From the NCBI GenBank assembly GCA_022616595.1, contig JAKEEL010000060.1:1-12980 (forward strand): a stretch of DNA of 12,980 nt. Direction: 5' to 3'. Source of the DNA: Methylococcaceae bacterium. GTDB lineage: Bacteria; Pseudomonadota; Gammaproteobacteria; Methylococcales; UBA1147. Shown piece after piece: positions 1 to 7,934 of the stretch; the first letter of the stretch is position 1, and the number at the start of each line of letters is the position of its first letter. The notes below the pieces were generated by a model, which ran no database searches, was not told the origin of the DNA, and worked only from the letters and a program-made list of their open reading frames with translations. The position numbers and the translations under genes are program-made.

Positions 1-2
1 GG

Positions 3-3000
3 CTACGATCCGACGTAACTTCGAAGGAGCGGCGACCGGGTATTGCGGATCAACCTCTGTTTGATCTCCCATTGATCCGGTTCATTGACGGCTTGCAGAA
101 ATTGAGTCTCCCGGCCGGCCCGATACGCCACGGGGATACCCGATTGGAACACTATGCGGTGATGCGGGTGGGCGCTGATTCTGGGGCCGGGCAGGACAAT
201 GCCGAGCAGGTTCAGCGGATCGCTCGCGTTGATTGTGATCCACTCGGAAGGGTCCCTCGCCTTGGGTATTTTGCGCAGTGATTCGAGTGCTTCGGGTAAC
301 GCGAATTGTTCTCCGTTTTGACCCGCCACGAAACGCCCTCCCCGGAGTCTTCCGCAGGCTTCCATGCGCCGCAGAACGGGCAGGAGATCGCCCCAAGGCG
401 GCGTCAAAGGCTCGCGGGCCAGGATCTGCCGGAACAGGATGCCGTAACGCCGCAGAAAAATCAAAGCAAGCTCTTCCAGCAGCCCGGCGTTTGGAACAGC
501 GGCGGTTTGCGGAGGCTGATGATCGCGGCTCGGCTCCGATCGAGCCCGTAAACCTGGATCGACGAGCGCCCAGCGTCCCGCATCCTGCAATCCGAACAGC
601 GGAGCCAGGCGTCCCCTGCGCTTGTGTTCCGGAATCAAAAGAGCCCGCAGGCCGCCGAATTTGTCCGAAGTCACGAGACCGCGGGCGACCAGTTCGGCCA
701 GCGCGGCTTCGAGTTGACTCGGCAGGAGTCCCGTTTCGTCGGCCAATTCGTCGTAAAAGGATGCGCCGCGCGCGAGGAGTGAACCGATGATCCGGCGCGA
801 GATCCCGCTCGGCATCGATACATCGGATCCGGGCCTCATCATCCGCCAAAGCGGCAGATGTTGCCGCGCGATAAAGCCGATCGGCGTGGACTTGATCGGA
901 CTCGTTCCGCTTCCGGGCAGGCTCAGCCGCAACCAGAGAATCCGTCCGCTCATGCACAGGTTGTCGAGCCCGTCCGGACTGTACTGGGCGATTCGGGCAG
1001 GCAATATTTCGGATTCCCAGGCTCCTGCGGCCGCCTCGAAGCCTTCCAGTTGTGCGATGATCGCGCCGAATGCCTCGTTCCCCTGCATCCGATGATCCGG
1101 ATCGAGATGCTGCCAGCGGAACAGAAAGCGTAAAAAATCGCCGGCGTTCACCGGCTCGATCGCTTTGCGCAGCCGCTTCAGGGTATAGCGGTGGATGCGG
1201 GCCAAAAGGCGCCTTTCGCACCATTCCTGATCGGTACCTCCGGGAGTGAAGCGGCCGCGCAGCAGAAATCCTTCGGTTTCCAGGCGGATCAGGCAGCGTT
1301 CGATCTCGCTCGCTTCGATATTCAGAATCCGGCTCAGCGATTCGCTTCGCACCGGCCCGCTGTTTTCGAGGCGCGCGCGCAGGATTGCAGTCAAGGCCGA
1401 GCATCGGTCCTCCACGGCGGGATGCGGTTCCGCCGGGGCGTTTTGAAGATCCGGATAGAGCGCGGTCAAAAGCGGCAGGCGTTCGATGGCTGTCCAAAAA
1501 ACGTGAGCGTTGTTCGGGACTCGTACGCGGGCCGCTCTTTTTTGCACGATCAGTTCTTCGAACAAGGCCGGCCAATGCGGCAGGGTCTCCCGGTCCTCGA
1601 CGACAAAAGCCAGCAGCGACAGCGCTTCGTGCAGTTCGTCGGCGCTATCCGCACTCGGCCAGGCCTCCTCGCGAACCTTCTCGATCGCCGCGCGGTCGAG
1701 TTGCCCGAGATCCGAAGCCGTTTGCGGGTCGAGCCAGCGGCGACTCAACACGGCGCGGGTGCGCCGCTCCTCGGCCGGCGCGCCGTCCAGAAACGCATAA
1801 TTGCGCGCGTTCAGGATTTCGGCCGCGAGCGGAGAGGGCTCGACCACATCGCGCGCGACCACCCGCAGGCTTCCGCTTTCGATCCGCCGTAAAATGTCCA
1901 TCAGCCCCTCGATGTCCATCGCTTCGGTCAGACAATCGTGAATCGTCTGGTGAACCAGCGGATGCTCGGGGATTGCACGGTCTCCCGACAGGTTTTCGAG
2001 GCAGGCCATCTGTTCCGGGAAGACGCTCGCGATCAGGTCATCGGATTGCATCCGGACCAGATAGGGAGGCGTCTTTTTGCCGCCCTGAAAGCGCCGGATC
2101 GCGAGCGCCGAGGTGCAATTCCAGCGCCAGCGCACATTGAACATCGGCGCATCCAGCAGCGCCTGGATCAGAATGTCCCGGACCGTGGTCGAATGAAGGT
2201 AACGCGCGACCGATTCGAGTTCGAAGCTTTGCGCGGTGCCGAGCGACAGGATGATCGCGTTTTCGCTCGCGGCGGCCTGCAATTCGAAATTGAAAGTTCT
2301 GCAGAAGCGCTTGCGCAGGGCCAGGCCCCAAGCCCGATTGATCCGGTTGCCGTAAGGGATGTGCAGGATCAGTTGCATGCCGCCGGATTCATCGAAAAAG
2401 CGCTCGAGTACCAGGGTATCGAAACTCGGCATCGCAGCGAGCGCGGCCTTGGCCGCGCTGAGGTAGTTGACGGCCTGCCCCGCCGATTTTCGGTCGATGC
2501 CGACCTCCTCCAGAAGCCAGGCCAGGGCCTTGTCCTGTCCATCGTCCCGGCAGCCGCAAAGATCTGCGATTTCCTGCCGGAGCCGCGAAACCGCGAAGGA
2601 CAGTTCTCTCGTCCGGCCCGGAGCCTCGCCGAACCAGAACGGGATGCTCGGCGGCAGATGGCCGGCGTCTTCGACGTGCAGATCTCCGGACTCCATACGC
2701 AAAACCCTCCAACTGCTGTTGCCGAGCTGGAAGATATCGCCGGTCAGACTTTCCATCGCGAAATCCTCGTCGACCGTGCCGATGAACTGGCCCTGAGGAT
2801 CGAGTATGACCTTGTAATCGGCGTTGTCGGGAATCGCTCCGCCGCAGGTGATCGCGGTCAGGCGCGCGCTTTTTCGGGGCCTGAGTTTTCGATGGACCGT
2901 GTCATGGTGCAAATAGGCCGAACGCTGTCCGAGCCGGGTGCTGAAACCCTCCGAAAGCATGCGCGCGGTCCGGTCGAAATCCTGCCTGTCGAGATCGTGG

Positions 3001-4316
3001 TACGGGCTCGCGCGGAGCACCGCCCGGAACAACCCGTCTTCGTCCCATTCCTCGCAACTCACCATCGCGACCAATTGCTGAGCCAGCACATCGAGCGGCC
3101 CTGCCGGGATATTCAGCCGGTCGAGTTCGCCGCGCCTGACCGCATCCACGAGCGCGATGCATTCGATCAACTCGTCGCGGCTGGTCGGAAACAGCCGGCC
3201 CTTGGGTTTTCCGGCCGAACTGTGGCCGGAGCGGCCGACCCGCTGCAATAATGTCGAGATCGAACCGGTGGTGCCGATTTGGCACACCAGATCGACATCC
3301 CCGATATCGATGCCCAATTCGAGCGAAGCGGTCGCGATCAGCGCGCGCAGGCTGCCCGATTTGAGGCGCGTCTCGGCGTTCAGCCGCTGTTCCCTGGCCA
3401 GACTGCCGTGGTGCGAGGTGATGGTATCCGGATCCAGACGTTCGCTCAGATGCCGGGCGACCCGTTCGGCCATGCGCCGTGTGTTGACGAAGACCAGCGT
3501 GGTCCTGTGCTGATTGATCAACTCGGCCAGTCGGTCATGGATTTCTCCGGCGGCCTGTCCCGATAACAGGGCTTCCAAAGGGGAATCCGGCAGTTCGATG
3601 GCCAGATCGAGGCGGCGGCGATGCCCGGTGTCGATGATCGAACATTCGCTTAAATCGCGATCGCCGCCTAGCAAAAAACGTGCGATCGATTCGATCGGGT
3701 GCTGCGTCGCGGAAAGCCCGATGCGGGTCGGCGGAGACTTTGTCAACAGTTCGAGCCGTTCCAGGGACAGCGCGAGATGCGCGCCGCGCTTGCTGCCCGC
3801 GACCGCATGTATTTCGTCTACAATCACGGTACGCACCGACCCGAGCATGCGCCGCCCGCTGTCGCTGGTCAGCAGGATGTAGAGCGATTCCGGCGTCGTC
3901 ACGAGAATGTGCGGCGGCTTCTTGCTCATCGCGACCCGCTGCGCCGCCGGCGTGTCGCCGGTGCGCACCATCGATCGAATGAATATTTCCGGATGGCCCA
4001 ATTCCAGCAAGATCCGGCCGATCCCTTCGAGCGGTTGTTCCAGATTGCGATGGATGTCGTTGCTCAGGGCTTTGAGCGGAGAGATATAAAGGATCCGGGT
4101 TTCGTCCTTCAAGCCTTCTGCGAGGCCGGTGCGCACCAGTTGGTCGATGCCCGCGAGAAAGGCGGCCAGCGTTTTGCCGGACCCGGTCGGTGCCGCGATC
4201 AGGCTATGCCGTCCGCGCGCGATCGCCGGCCATGCCTGTTCCTGACAAGGGCTCGGGCTGCGAAAATTCTGGTTGAACCAGGTACTGACGGCAGGGTGAA
4301 ATTGTTCGGTGGACAT
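3..4316 (-). CDS. lhr: Lhr-family ATP-dependent helicase (large helicase-related protein)
   Basis: Superfamily 2 DEAD/DEAH-box helicase of the Lhr family, whose studied members translocate 3'-5' on single-stranded DNA and are linked to DNA repair. Counting from the ATG at 4316 (1437 aa; E. coli Lhr is about 1538), the visible motifs are Walker A GSGKT (45-49), ISPLKAL (78-84), TTPES (140-144), DEIH (167-170), SAT (202-204), HHGS (302-305), LGIDIG (334-339) and QRVGRSGH (358-365). The long C-terminal part contains winged-helix-like stretches and ends with a segment of the form DPLNLLGIVLPG near the terminus, as in full-length bacterial Lhr, so this is not the short Lhr-core form. The TAG stop lies at 3-5, so the gene is complete. 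An in-frame ATG at 4343 would add nine residues; neither start has a clear Shine-Dalgarno. I prefer 4316 because MSTEQFHPAV followed by WF is typical of Lhr N-termini. The gene is not in an obvious operon within the window. Family assignment is secure; the start is not. Confidence 0.95.
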   Translation of the reverse strand: MSTEQFHPAVSTWFNQNFRSPSPCQEQAWPAIARGRHSLIAAPTGSGKTLAAFLAGIDQLVRTGLAEGLKDETRILYISPLKALSNDIHRNLEQPLEGIGRILLELGHPEIFIRSMVRTGDTPAAQRVAMSKKPPHILVTTPESLYILLTSDSGRRMLGSVRTVIVDEIHAVAGSKRGAHLALSLERLELLTKSPPTRIGLSATQHPIESIARFLLGGDRDLSECSIIDTGHRRRLDLAIELPDSPLEALLSGQAAGEIHDRLAELINQHRTTLVFVNTRRMAERVARHLSERLDPDTITSHHGSLAREQRLNAETRLKSGSLRALIATASLELGIDIGDVDLVCQIGTTGSISTLLQRVGRSGHSSAGKPKGRLFPTSRDELIECIALVDAVRRGELDRLNIPAGPLDVLAQQLVAMVSCEEWDEDGLFRAVLRASPYHDLDRQDFDRTARMLSEGFSTRLGQRSAYLHHDTVHRKLRPRKSARLTAITCGGAIPDNADYKVILDPQGQFIGTVDEDFAMESLTGDIFQLGNSSWRVLRMESGDLHVEDAGHLPPSIPFWFGEAPGRTRELSFAVSRLRQEIADLCGCRDDGQDKALAWLLEEVGIDRKSAGQAVNYLSAAKAALAAMPSFDTLVLERFFDESGGMQLILHIPYGNRINRAWGLALRKRFCRTFNFELQAAASENAIILSLGTAQSFELESVARYLHSTTVRDILIQALLDAPMFNVRWRWNCTSALAIRRFQGGKKTPPYLVRMQSDDLIASVFPEQMACLENLSGDRAIPEHPLVHQTIHDCLTEAMDIEGLMDILRRIESGSLRVVARDVVEPSPLAAEILNARNYAFLDGAPAEERRTRAVLSRRWLDPQTASDLGQLDRAAIEKVREEAWPSADSADELHEALSLLAFVVEDRETLPHWPALFEELIVQKRAARVRVPNNAHVFWTAIERLPLLTALYPDLQNAPAEPHPAVEDRCSALTAILRARLENSGPVRSESLSRILNIEASEIERCLIRLETEGFLLRGRFTPGGTDQEWCERRLLARIHRYTLKRLRKAIEPVNAGDFLRFLFRWQHLDPDHRMQGNEAFGAIIAQLEGFEAAAGAWESEILPARIAQYSPDGLDNLCMSGRILWLRLSLPGSGTSPIKSTPIGFIARQHLPLWRMMRPGSDVSMPSGISRRIIGSLLARGASFYDELADETGLLPSQLEAALAELVARGLVTSDKFGGLRALLIPEHKRRGRLAPLFGLQDAGRWALVDPGLRARSEPSRDHQPPQTAAVPNAGLLEELALIFLRRYGILFRQILAREPLTPPWGDLLPVLRRMEACGRLRGGRFVAGQNGEQFALPEALESLRKIPKARDPSEWITINASDPLNLLGIVLPGPRISAHPHHRIVFQSGIPVAYRAGRETQFLQAVNEPDQWEIKQRLIRNTRSPLLRSYVGS

Positions 4317-4375
4317 CGGATTACCATACCCGAACAGGGTCATGGGTGGAAGGTTCCGGACAGGTTATACTCGCC

Positions 4376-4517
4376 GCACTTCGAATTCCGGCACCGGGGT
4401 GCTTGCCAGAGGACGCCGTGAATACATCCCTGTAGGCTTTGTGACAGCTTCCATGCTGTCAAAACCTCTGGCAAACACCCCGGTACCTCGATGCACCCGT
4501 GCCGAAATTCGAAGTGC
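4376..4517. repeat. MITE-like inverted-repeat element between lhr and the catalase-like gene
   Basis: A roughly 140-bp imperfect palindrome. The outer arms GCACTTCGAATTCCGGCAC (4376-4394) and its near-complement at 4499-4517 pair with one mismatch. Inner arms CCGGGGTGCTTGCCAGAGG (4394-4412) pair with CCTCTGGCAAACACCCCGG (4465-4483); a 15-nt segment (4484-4498) is present only in the right arm. The centre holds two small hairpins: TACA-TCCC-TGTA (4423-4434) and TGACAGC-TTCCAT-GCTGTCA (4442-4461). No open reading frame of note lies within it. The structure, without coding capacity, fits a palindromic intergenic repeat or a non-autonomous transposable element. I recall similar CCTCTGGC-bounded repeats in Methylococcales genomes, but this is memory, not a search. 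Its left end lies only about 60 bp upstream of the lhr start. Confidence 0.8.
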
Positions 4518-4604
4518 CAAAGGTATAAATCACCTCGAGAACTTTAGATCGTAATGTCAACCCAAAGCAGACAGCCGGCTTTCGCTGCTCCAAGGAACCT
4601 TAAT

Positions 4605-5702
4605 TCAAAACCACCGCACCTTCCTTCCGCCGATCCGAAAAGCCGACGCGGGATCGTTTTTGTCCTTGCGCCAGGTCGGATGACGGAAATGGACGACGAA
4701 ATCCCCGTTGTAGGAGGCCACCCCGTCCGTGAAAGTTACCTTGCCGATGGTCTGCCAATCGCTGACTGTTTGCTGGAGCCCTCCCGGAAAAAACGGAAAG
4801 CCGGATTGCTTGCCCCGGTCGGATACGGAGATATCGAAGCTCAGTGTGCGTTGCGGCGTCGAGTTGCCCTTGTCGTAAAGCTGGGCCAACACCTGGTTGC
4901 GCACATCGTCCTCATCGTTTGCCGCCTGGCCGGCCGAGGTGCGCAGACGCATATACTCCGGAGCCTTGGTCGCGGTTCCCTCGTCGATTCCGAGTTCTGC
5001 GATCGGATACACCTGGCGCATGGTGCCCATGCGGTCGACGATCTCGAAAACCGCGCCTTCATTGAGCAGGACGGGGATTTCGGTGCCGCGATTGAAGCCC
5101 CTGATGCGCGGTGCGTTGCTCAGGTCGACCTCGGTGAGCCGGCGCGCCGTGGAGCCGCCCAGATCGTCCGCGAGCAACACATTGGCGGTCCGTAGTAATT
5201 CCGTATGATTCTCATCCGGGGTGGGATAGAGCTTGAGCGCCATGCCGAAGGACCGGCGGATGCCGCGCAGGGTCATCGTGACCCCCGCGCTGATGCGGGC
5301 GATCACGAGTCCGCGGCTGCCGTTTCGGAAATATCCGGAATACGGATTGTCCTGGTCGATCTCCCAGCGGCCCGTCACGCAAACGCCGGCCGGGCGTACC
5401 AAGCGGCGAAAACCGCGGCCGTCTCCGCCGAAGCGCAGGTCTGCGCCGGAATCGAGCGCGCGGATCGAAGCGAGCTTGAACTGCGGGGGCTTTCCGCCGG
5501 GCAGGGTGCCGGCGTACACGCTGCGGTTGGTGGTTTTGTAAAACGGGAGCGCCGGTTCGCGGGGATCGCCCCATACTTTTTGATACGGGTTGGCGAATAT
5601 CGCCGCCTTGACTTCGCCGAAGCGAGAACCCCGGTATTCCTGATCCTCGGGAGTCAAGCCCTGGGAGCCAAAAATTGCGTCGGGTGCGGGATTTGTTTCC
5701 AA
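4605..5702 (-). CDS. Catalase-superfamily-like protein, probably non-catalytic or divergent
   Basis: A 365-residue soluble protein with no signal peptide or membrane segment. Several stretches resemble catalase-fold proteins: FANPYQKVWGDP near residue 36, the segment LVRPAGVCVTGRWEI (about 101-115), GYFRNGSRGLVIARIS, then GMALKLYPTPDENH and TANVLLADDLGG, and near the C-terminus IGKVTFTDGVASYNGDF with HFRHPTWRKD. In catalases the distal haem histidine sits in a V-H-A-x-G motif; the equivalent here reads V-R-P-A-G, so that His appears replaced by Arg. I see no clear proximal tyrosine motif, so haem binding and catalase activity are doubtful. The start is TTG (5702-5700), chosen because a strong AAAGGAGG site lies 5 nt upstream and no in-frame ATG is nearby. 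A promoter lies just upstream (5741-5770). It is transcribed alone. The fold assignment is from remembered motif patterns and could be wrong; the gene itself is solid. Confidence 0.6.
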   Translation of the reverse strand: METNPAPDAIFGSQGLTPEDQEYRGSRFGEVKAAIFANPYQKVWGDPREPALPFYKTTNRSVYAGTLPGGKPPQFKLASIRALDSGADLRFGGDGRGFRRLVRPAGVCVTGRWEIDQDNPYSGYFRNGSRGLVIARISAGVTMTLRGIRRSFGMALKLYPTPDENHTELLRTANVLLADDLGGSTARRLTEVDLSNAPRIRGFNRGTEIPVLLNEGAVFEIVDRMGTMRQVYPIAELGIDEGTATKAPEYMRLRTSAGQAANDEDDVRNQVLAQLYDKGNSTPQRTLSFDISVSDRGKQSGFPFFPGGLQQTVSDWQTIGKVTFTDGVASYNGDFVVHFRHPTWRKDKNDPASAFRIGGRKVRWF

Positions 5703-5706
5703 AAGT

Positions 5707-5714
5707 GCCTCCTT
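5707..5714 (-). promoter_or_regulatory. Strong Shine-Dalgarno that fixes a TTG start
   Basis: The minus strand reads AAAGGAGG followed by the 5-nt spacer CACTT and then TTG. This is the best ribosome binding site in the window, and it decides the start of the catalase-like protein at 5702 even though the initiation codon is TTG. Confidence 0.7.
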
Positions 5715-5740
5715 TCTTTGGGGTTGTTAGCGGCGGGTTG

Positions 5741-5770
5741 ATTGTATAGCGGCCCTGTCGACGATTGCAA
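5741..5770 (-). promoter_or_regulatory. Sigma-70-like promoter for the catalase-like gene
   Basis: On the minus strand TTGCAA (5770-5765) is followed after 18 nt by TACAAT (5746-5741). This predicts a transcript start near 5734 and a leader of about 30 nt carrying the AAAGGAGG ribosome binding site. The -10 matches 5 of 6 and the -35 matches 4 of 6 consensus positions. Confidence 0.5.
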
Positions 5771-5812
5771 TACTCCATTATCGAGCGGCGGGACTGTAAC
5801 AGCCGATGCAAA

Positions 5813-5854
5813 CGCTTCCCGGGTTACGGCGCTCCGCGCCTAACCCAGGCTACG
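5813..5854. repeat. REP-like intergenic hairpin
   Basis: The core at 5821-5846 folds as GGGTTA, a single bulged C, GGCGC, loop TCC, GCGCC, TAACCC: an 11-bp stem. Flanking bases (CTTCCC on the left, AGGCTACG on the right) match the pattern of the GTAGCCTGGGTTAGGCGC-type extragenic repeats that I recall in many gammaproteobacteria. It lies upstream of two divergently oriented genes, so it is not a terminator of either of them. Only one copy is in the window. Confidence 0.65.
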
Positions 5855-5912
5855 AAATCCCCGTTTTACCCGCCGCCAGGACTTCTCGCAGTTCACAATT
5901 CGGTGTACGAGT

Positions 5913-5941
5913 TTGGAATATTTAGGTGCTTGGAATACAAT
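5913..5941 (+). promoter_or_regulatory. Sigma-70-like promoter upstream of the ABC ATPase gene
   Basis: TTGGAA (5913-5918), a 17-nt spacer, then TACAAT (5936-5941). The -10 matches 5 of 6 consensus bases and the -35 matches 4 of 6. The start would be near 5948, giving the ABC gene a leader of roughly 220 nt, or making the 72-codon frame at 5949 leaderless. Confidence 0.4.
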
Positions 5942-6165
5942 CGCGCCATGTCCAATCGTACCCGTCCAGGCCAGGAGGAACTCGACGAGCGCTGCACCGT
6001 TCGGCTCCCGGTGAAAGACTGCCTGGAACATTTTCGCTTGCGACCAATTTCTTGCCCGCTTGGATTGCCGCGAAGTCTCGCCCCTTCTGACCGGCCAATT
6101 TCAGATGATCGGTCAGGTGTCGAAATTTCAAGTACGGCGGGTATGAAAAGGAAATTTAGCTTCTG

Positions 6166-7824
6166 ATGTCTGAACAGACTTGGCGGATACCGAAGCACGC
6201 CACCGCCATCCATCGAACGGGCGGAAGCGAAAATCGTGTTTTGTTGTCGGTTCGCTCGTTAAAAACCTGTTTCGGCTCGTTCGCCGCGGTAAACGGGATC
6301 GATTTTGAAATTCGTTCGCACGAGACCTTTGCTCTGATCGGAGAATCGGGCTCCGGCAAAACGGTCGCGGCACTTTCGGTACTCAGGCTGCTTCCGCCCG
6401 GAGCACGAATCGAACACGGAAAGGTTCTGCTCGGACAACAGGATCTATTTCGCATACCGGAATTGGAAATGCAGAAAATTCGTGGACGCCGGATCGGCAT
6501 GATTTTTCAGGATCCGATGACTTCGTTGAACCCAGTCATGAAGATTGGCGAGCAGATCGCCGAGGCGATCGTCGGCCGCTCTGGGTTGGACGGGGATGCG
6601 CTGAAATCGGAAGTCATCGATCTTATGGATAAAGTCGAAATTCCCGCGAGCCAGAGACGCTACCACGAGTATCCGCACCAGTTGTCCGGCGGCCAGCGTC
6701 AGCGCGCCGTGATCGCGATCGCGCTGGCCAACCGACCGGATTTGCTGATCGCCGACGAACCAACCACGGCGCTGGACGTGACCATCCAGGCACAGATTCT
6801 GAAATTGCTGAAAAAGATACAGCTTGAAAGCGGGATGTCACTGTGGCTGATCACACACGATTTCGGGGTGGTGCGGGAAATGGCCGATACGGTCGCCGTG
6901 ATGCAAGAAGGGGTCATTGTCGAATCTTCCGGACAGGGCACATTTTTCTCCGGGGGGAAGCATCCCTACACCAAAAAATTGTTTGCCGCATTGCCGTCCA
7001 TTGACCATTTCCGGGCATCAAAACCGGCCGGAAACGGCGATCTCTTGGATGTTAAAGACTTCAAAGTTTATTATCCGATTCGCAAGGGTCTGTTCAAGCG
7101 GGTCGCGGAGTATGTCAAAGCGGTGGACGGCGTCACTTTCAAGGTCGGGGTCGGACGGACGCTCGCGCTGGTCGGAGAATCCGGCTGCGGCAAGACAACG
7201 CTTGGAAAAGCCATCTTGCGGCTGATTCCGGAAAGCGGCGGGGAAGTTTGGTTGGGCGGAGAAAATCTTGCCGGTCTGTCGCCCGCTCGGTTGAGGCGGA
7301 AGCGCGTGGAAATGCAGATGATTTTTCAGGACCCTTTTTCGTCGATGAATCCCCGAATGCCGGTGGGTGAAGTGATCGGCGAGGGAATCCGGTCGCTGCA
7401 TCCGGAAATGAACGAAGATCAACGCCGGGCCAGCATCATGGAATTACTCGGAAAAGTCGGGCTTGACGCGGATGCCGCGAATCGATTTCCGCATGAATTT
7501 TCCGGCGGTCAGCGGCAGAGAATCTGCATCGCCAGGGCTCTTGCCGTGCGGCCCAGACTGATCGTTTGCGATGAACCGACCAGTTCGCTCGATGTTTCGG
7601 TCCAGGCCCAGATCATCGATTTACTGAAACATTTGCAGGACACCGAGAATCTGAGTTATCTGTTTATCAGTCATGATCTGGCGGTGGTTGCGGAAATGGC
7701 CGACGAGGTGGCCGTCATGTACGAGGGAAGAATCGTAGAAATTGGGACTGCGGCGCAAGTTTTGAGTTCTCCGGGACACGAATACACCCGCAAACTGCTG
7801 GATTCGGTTCCGCGTCTGAATTGA
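6166..7824 (+). CDS. yejF: Oligopeptide/dipeptide ABC transporter, fused double ATPase (YejF-like)
   Basis: 552-residue protein with two complete ABC ATPase domains in tandem, the arrangement of YejF (529 aa in E. coli) and other DppD-DppF fusions. It would hydrolyse ATP on the cytoplasmic face to drive peptide import. Domain 1: Walker A GESGSGKT (59-66), Q-loop Q115, signature LSGGQ (173-177), Walker B LLIADE (193-198), H-loop H231. Domain 2: Walker A GESGCGKT (337-344), signature FSGGQ (445-449), Walker B LIVCDE (465-470), H503. Each half ends in the peptide-importer tail motif (HPYTKKLF at 266-273, HEYTRKLL at 538-545). Both sites keep all catalytic residues. The ATG at 6166 has an AAGGA 13 nt upstream, longer than ideal; a TTG near 6241 would remove 25 poorly conserved residues. 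No permease or binding-protein gene lies in the window on either side, so this ATPase is separated from its partners. The subtype symbol is less certain than the family. Confidence 0.9.
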   Translation: MSEQTWRIPKHATAIHRTGGSENRVLLSVRSLKTCFGSFAAVNGIDFEIRSHETFALIGESGSGKTVAALSVLRLLPPGARIEHGKVLLGQQDLFRIPELEMQKIRGRRIGMIFQDPMTSLNPVMKIGEQIAEAIVGRSGLDGDALKSEVIDLMDKVEIPASQRRYHEYPHQLSGGQRQRAVIAIALANRPDLLIADEPTTALDVTIQAQILKLLKKIQLESGMSLWLITHDFGVVREMADTVAVMQEGVIVESSGQGTFFSGGKHPYTKKLFAALPSIDHFRASKPAGNGDLLDVKDFKVYYPIRKGLFKRVAEYVKAVDGVTFKVGVGRTLALVGESGCGKTTLGKAILRLIPESGGEVWLGGENLAGLSPARLRRKRVEMQMIFQDPFSSMNPRMPVGEVIGEGIRSLHPEMNEDQRRASIMELLGKVGLDADAANRFPHEFSGGQRQRICIARALAVRPRLIVCDEPTSSLDVSVQAQIIDLLKHLQDTENLSYLFISHDLAVVAEMADEVAVMYEGRIVEIGTAAQVLSSPGHEYTRKLLDSVPRLN

Positions 7825-7901
7825 TCAGAGCGTTGATGGACAGGGGCAGTTGGATTTGACATGTCTTCAAGTTTGCGGTCGGTTTTAATTGCCGGTTGGT
7901 G

Positions 7902-7907
7902 TATAGT
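7902..7907 (+). promoter_or_regulatory. Candidate -10 element for tpx
   Basis: TATAGT (5 of 6 consensus) lies 27 nt before the tpx ATG. No good -35 occurs at 16-18 nt spacing, so the promoter may need an activator or may be weak. No OxyR-type site was recognised. Confidence 0.3.
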
Positions 7908-7934
7908 AGCGTTTTTCACCGATTCGATCCGATC

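Larger units (their letters stand above)
5771..6165. other. Intergenic region between divergent genes
   Basis: About 400 bp with no gene I can support. It holds the REP-like hairpin (5813-5854) and a promoter-like sequence (5913-5941). A 72-codon plus-strand frame runs from ATG 5949 to TGA 6164-6166 and overlaps the ABC gene's ATG as TGATG. That frame has no ribosome binding site, no recognisable motif, and composition unlike the neighbouring proteins. Its last seven codons could be read alone as a mini-ORF (M-K-R-K-F-S-F). Translational coupling is possible but unproven. Minus-strand frames here also lack recognisable content. Confidence 0.5.

Noticed and set aside
82..1575. 497-codon minus-strand frame inside lhr
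   Set aside because: Out-of-frame shadow with Arg/Ser/Pro/Ala-rich content; the lhr frame continues through it with conserved C-terminal motifs.
1938..3251. 437-codon plus-strand open frame antisense to lhr
   Set aside because: A shadow of the GC-rich lhr coding strand; no recognisable domain, rich in Arg/Ala/Glu/Gln, no ribosome binding site, and lhr motifs are intact on the other strand.
4309..4554. 81-codon plus-strand frame across the inverted repeat
   Set aside because: It runs through both arms of the palindrome and has no ribosome binding site or protein-like pattern.
4554..5195. 213-codon plus-strand frame opposite the catalase-like gene
   Set aside because: Antisense shadow; the opposite strand has the promoter, ribosome binding site and family motifs.
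7896..7934. N-terminal extension of Tpx from a TTG at 7896
   Set aside because: It adds 13 residues not typical of the family and covers the candidate -10 element.
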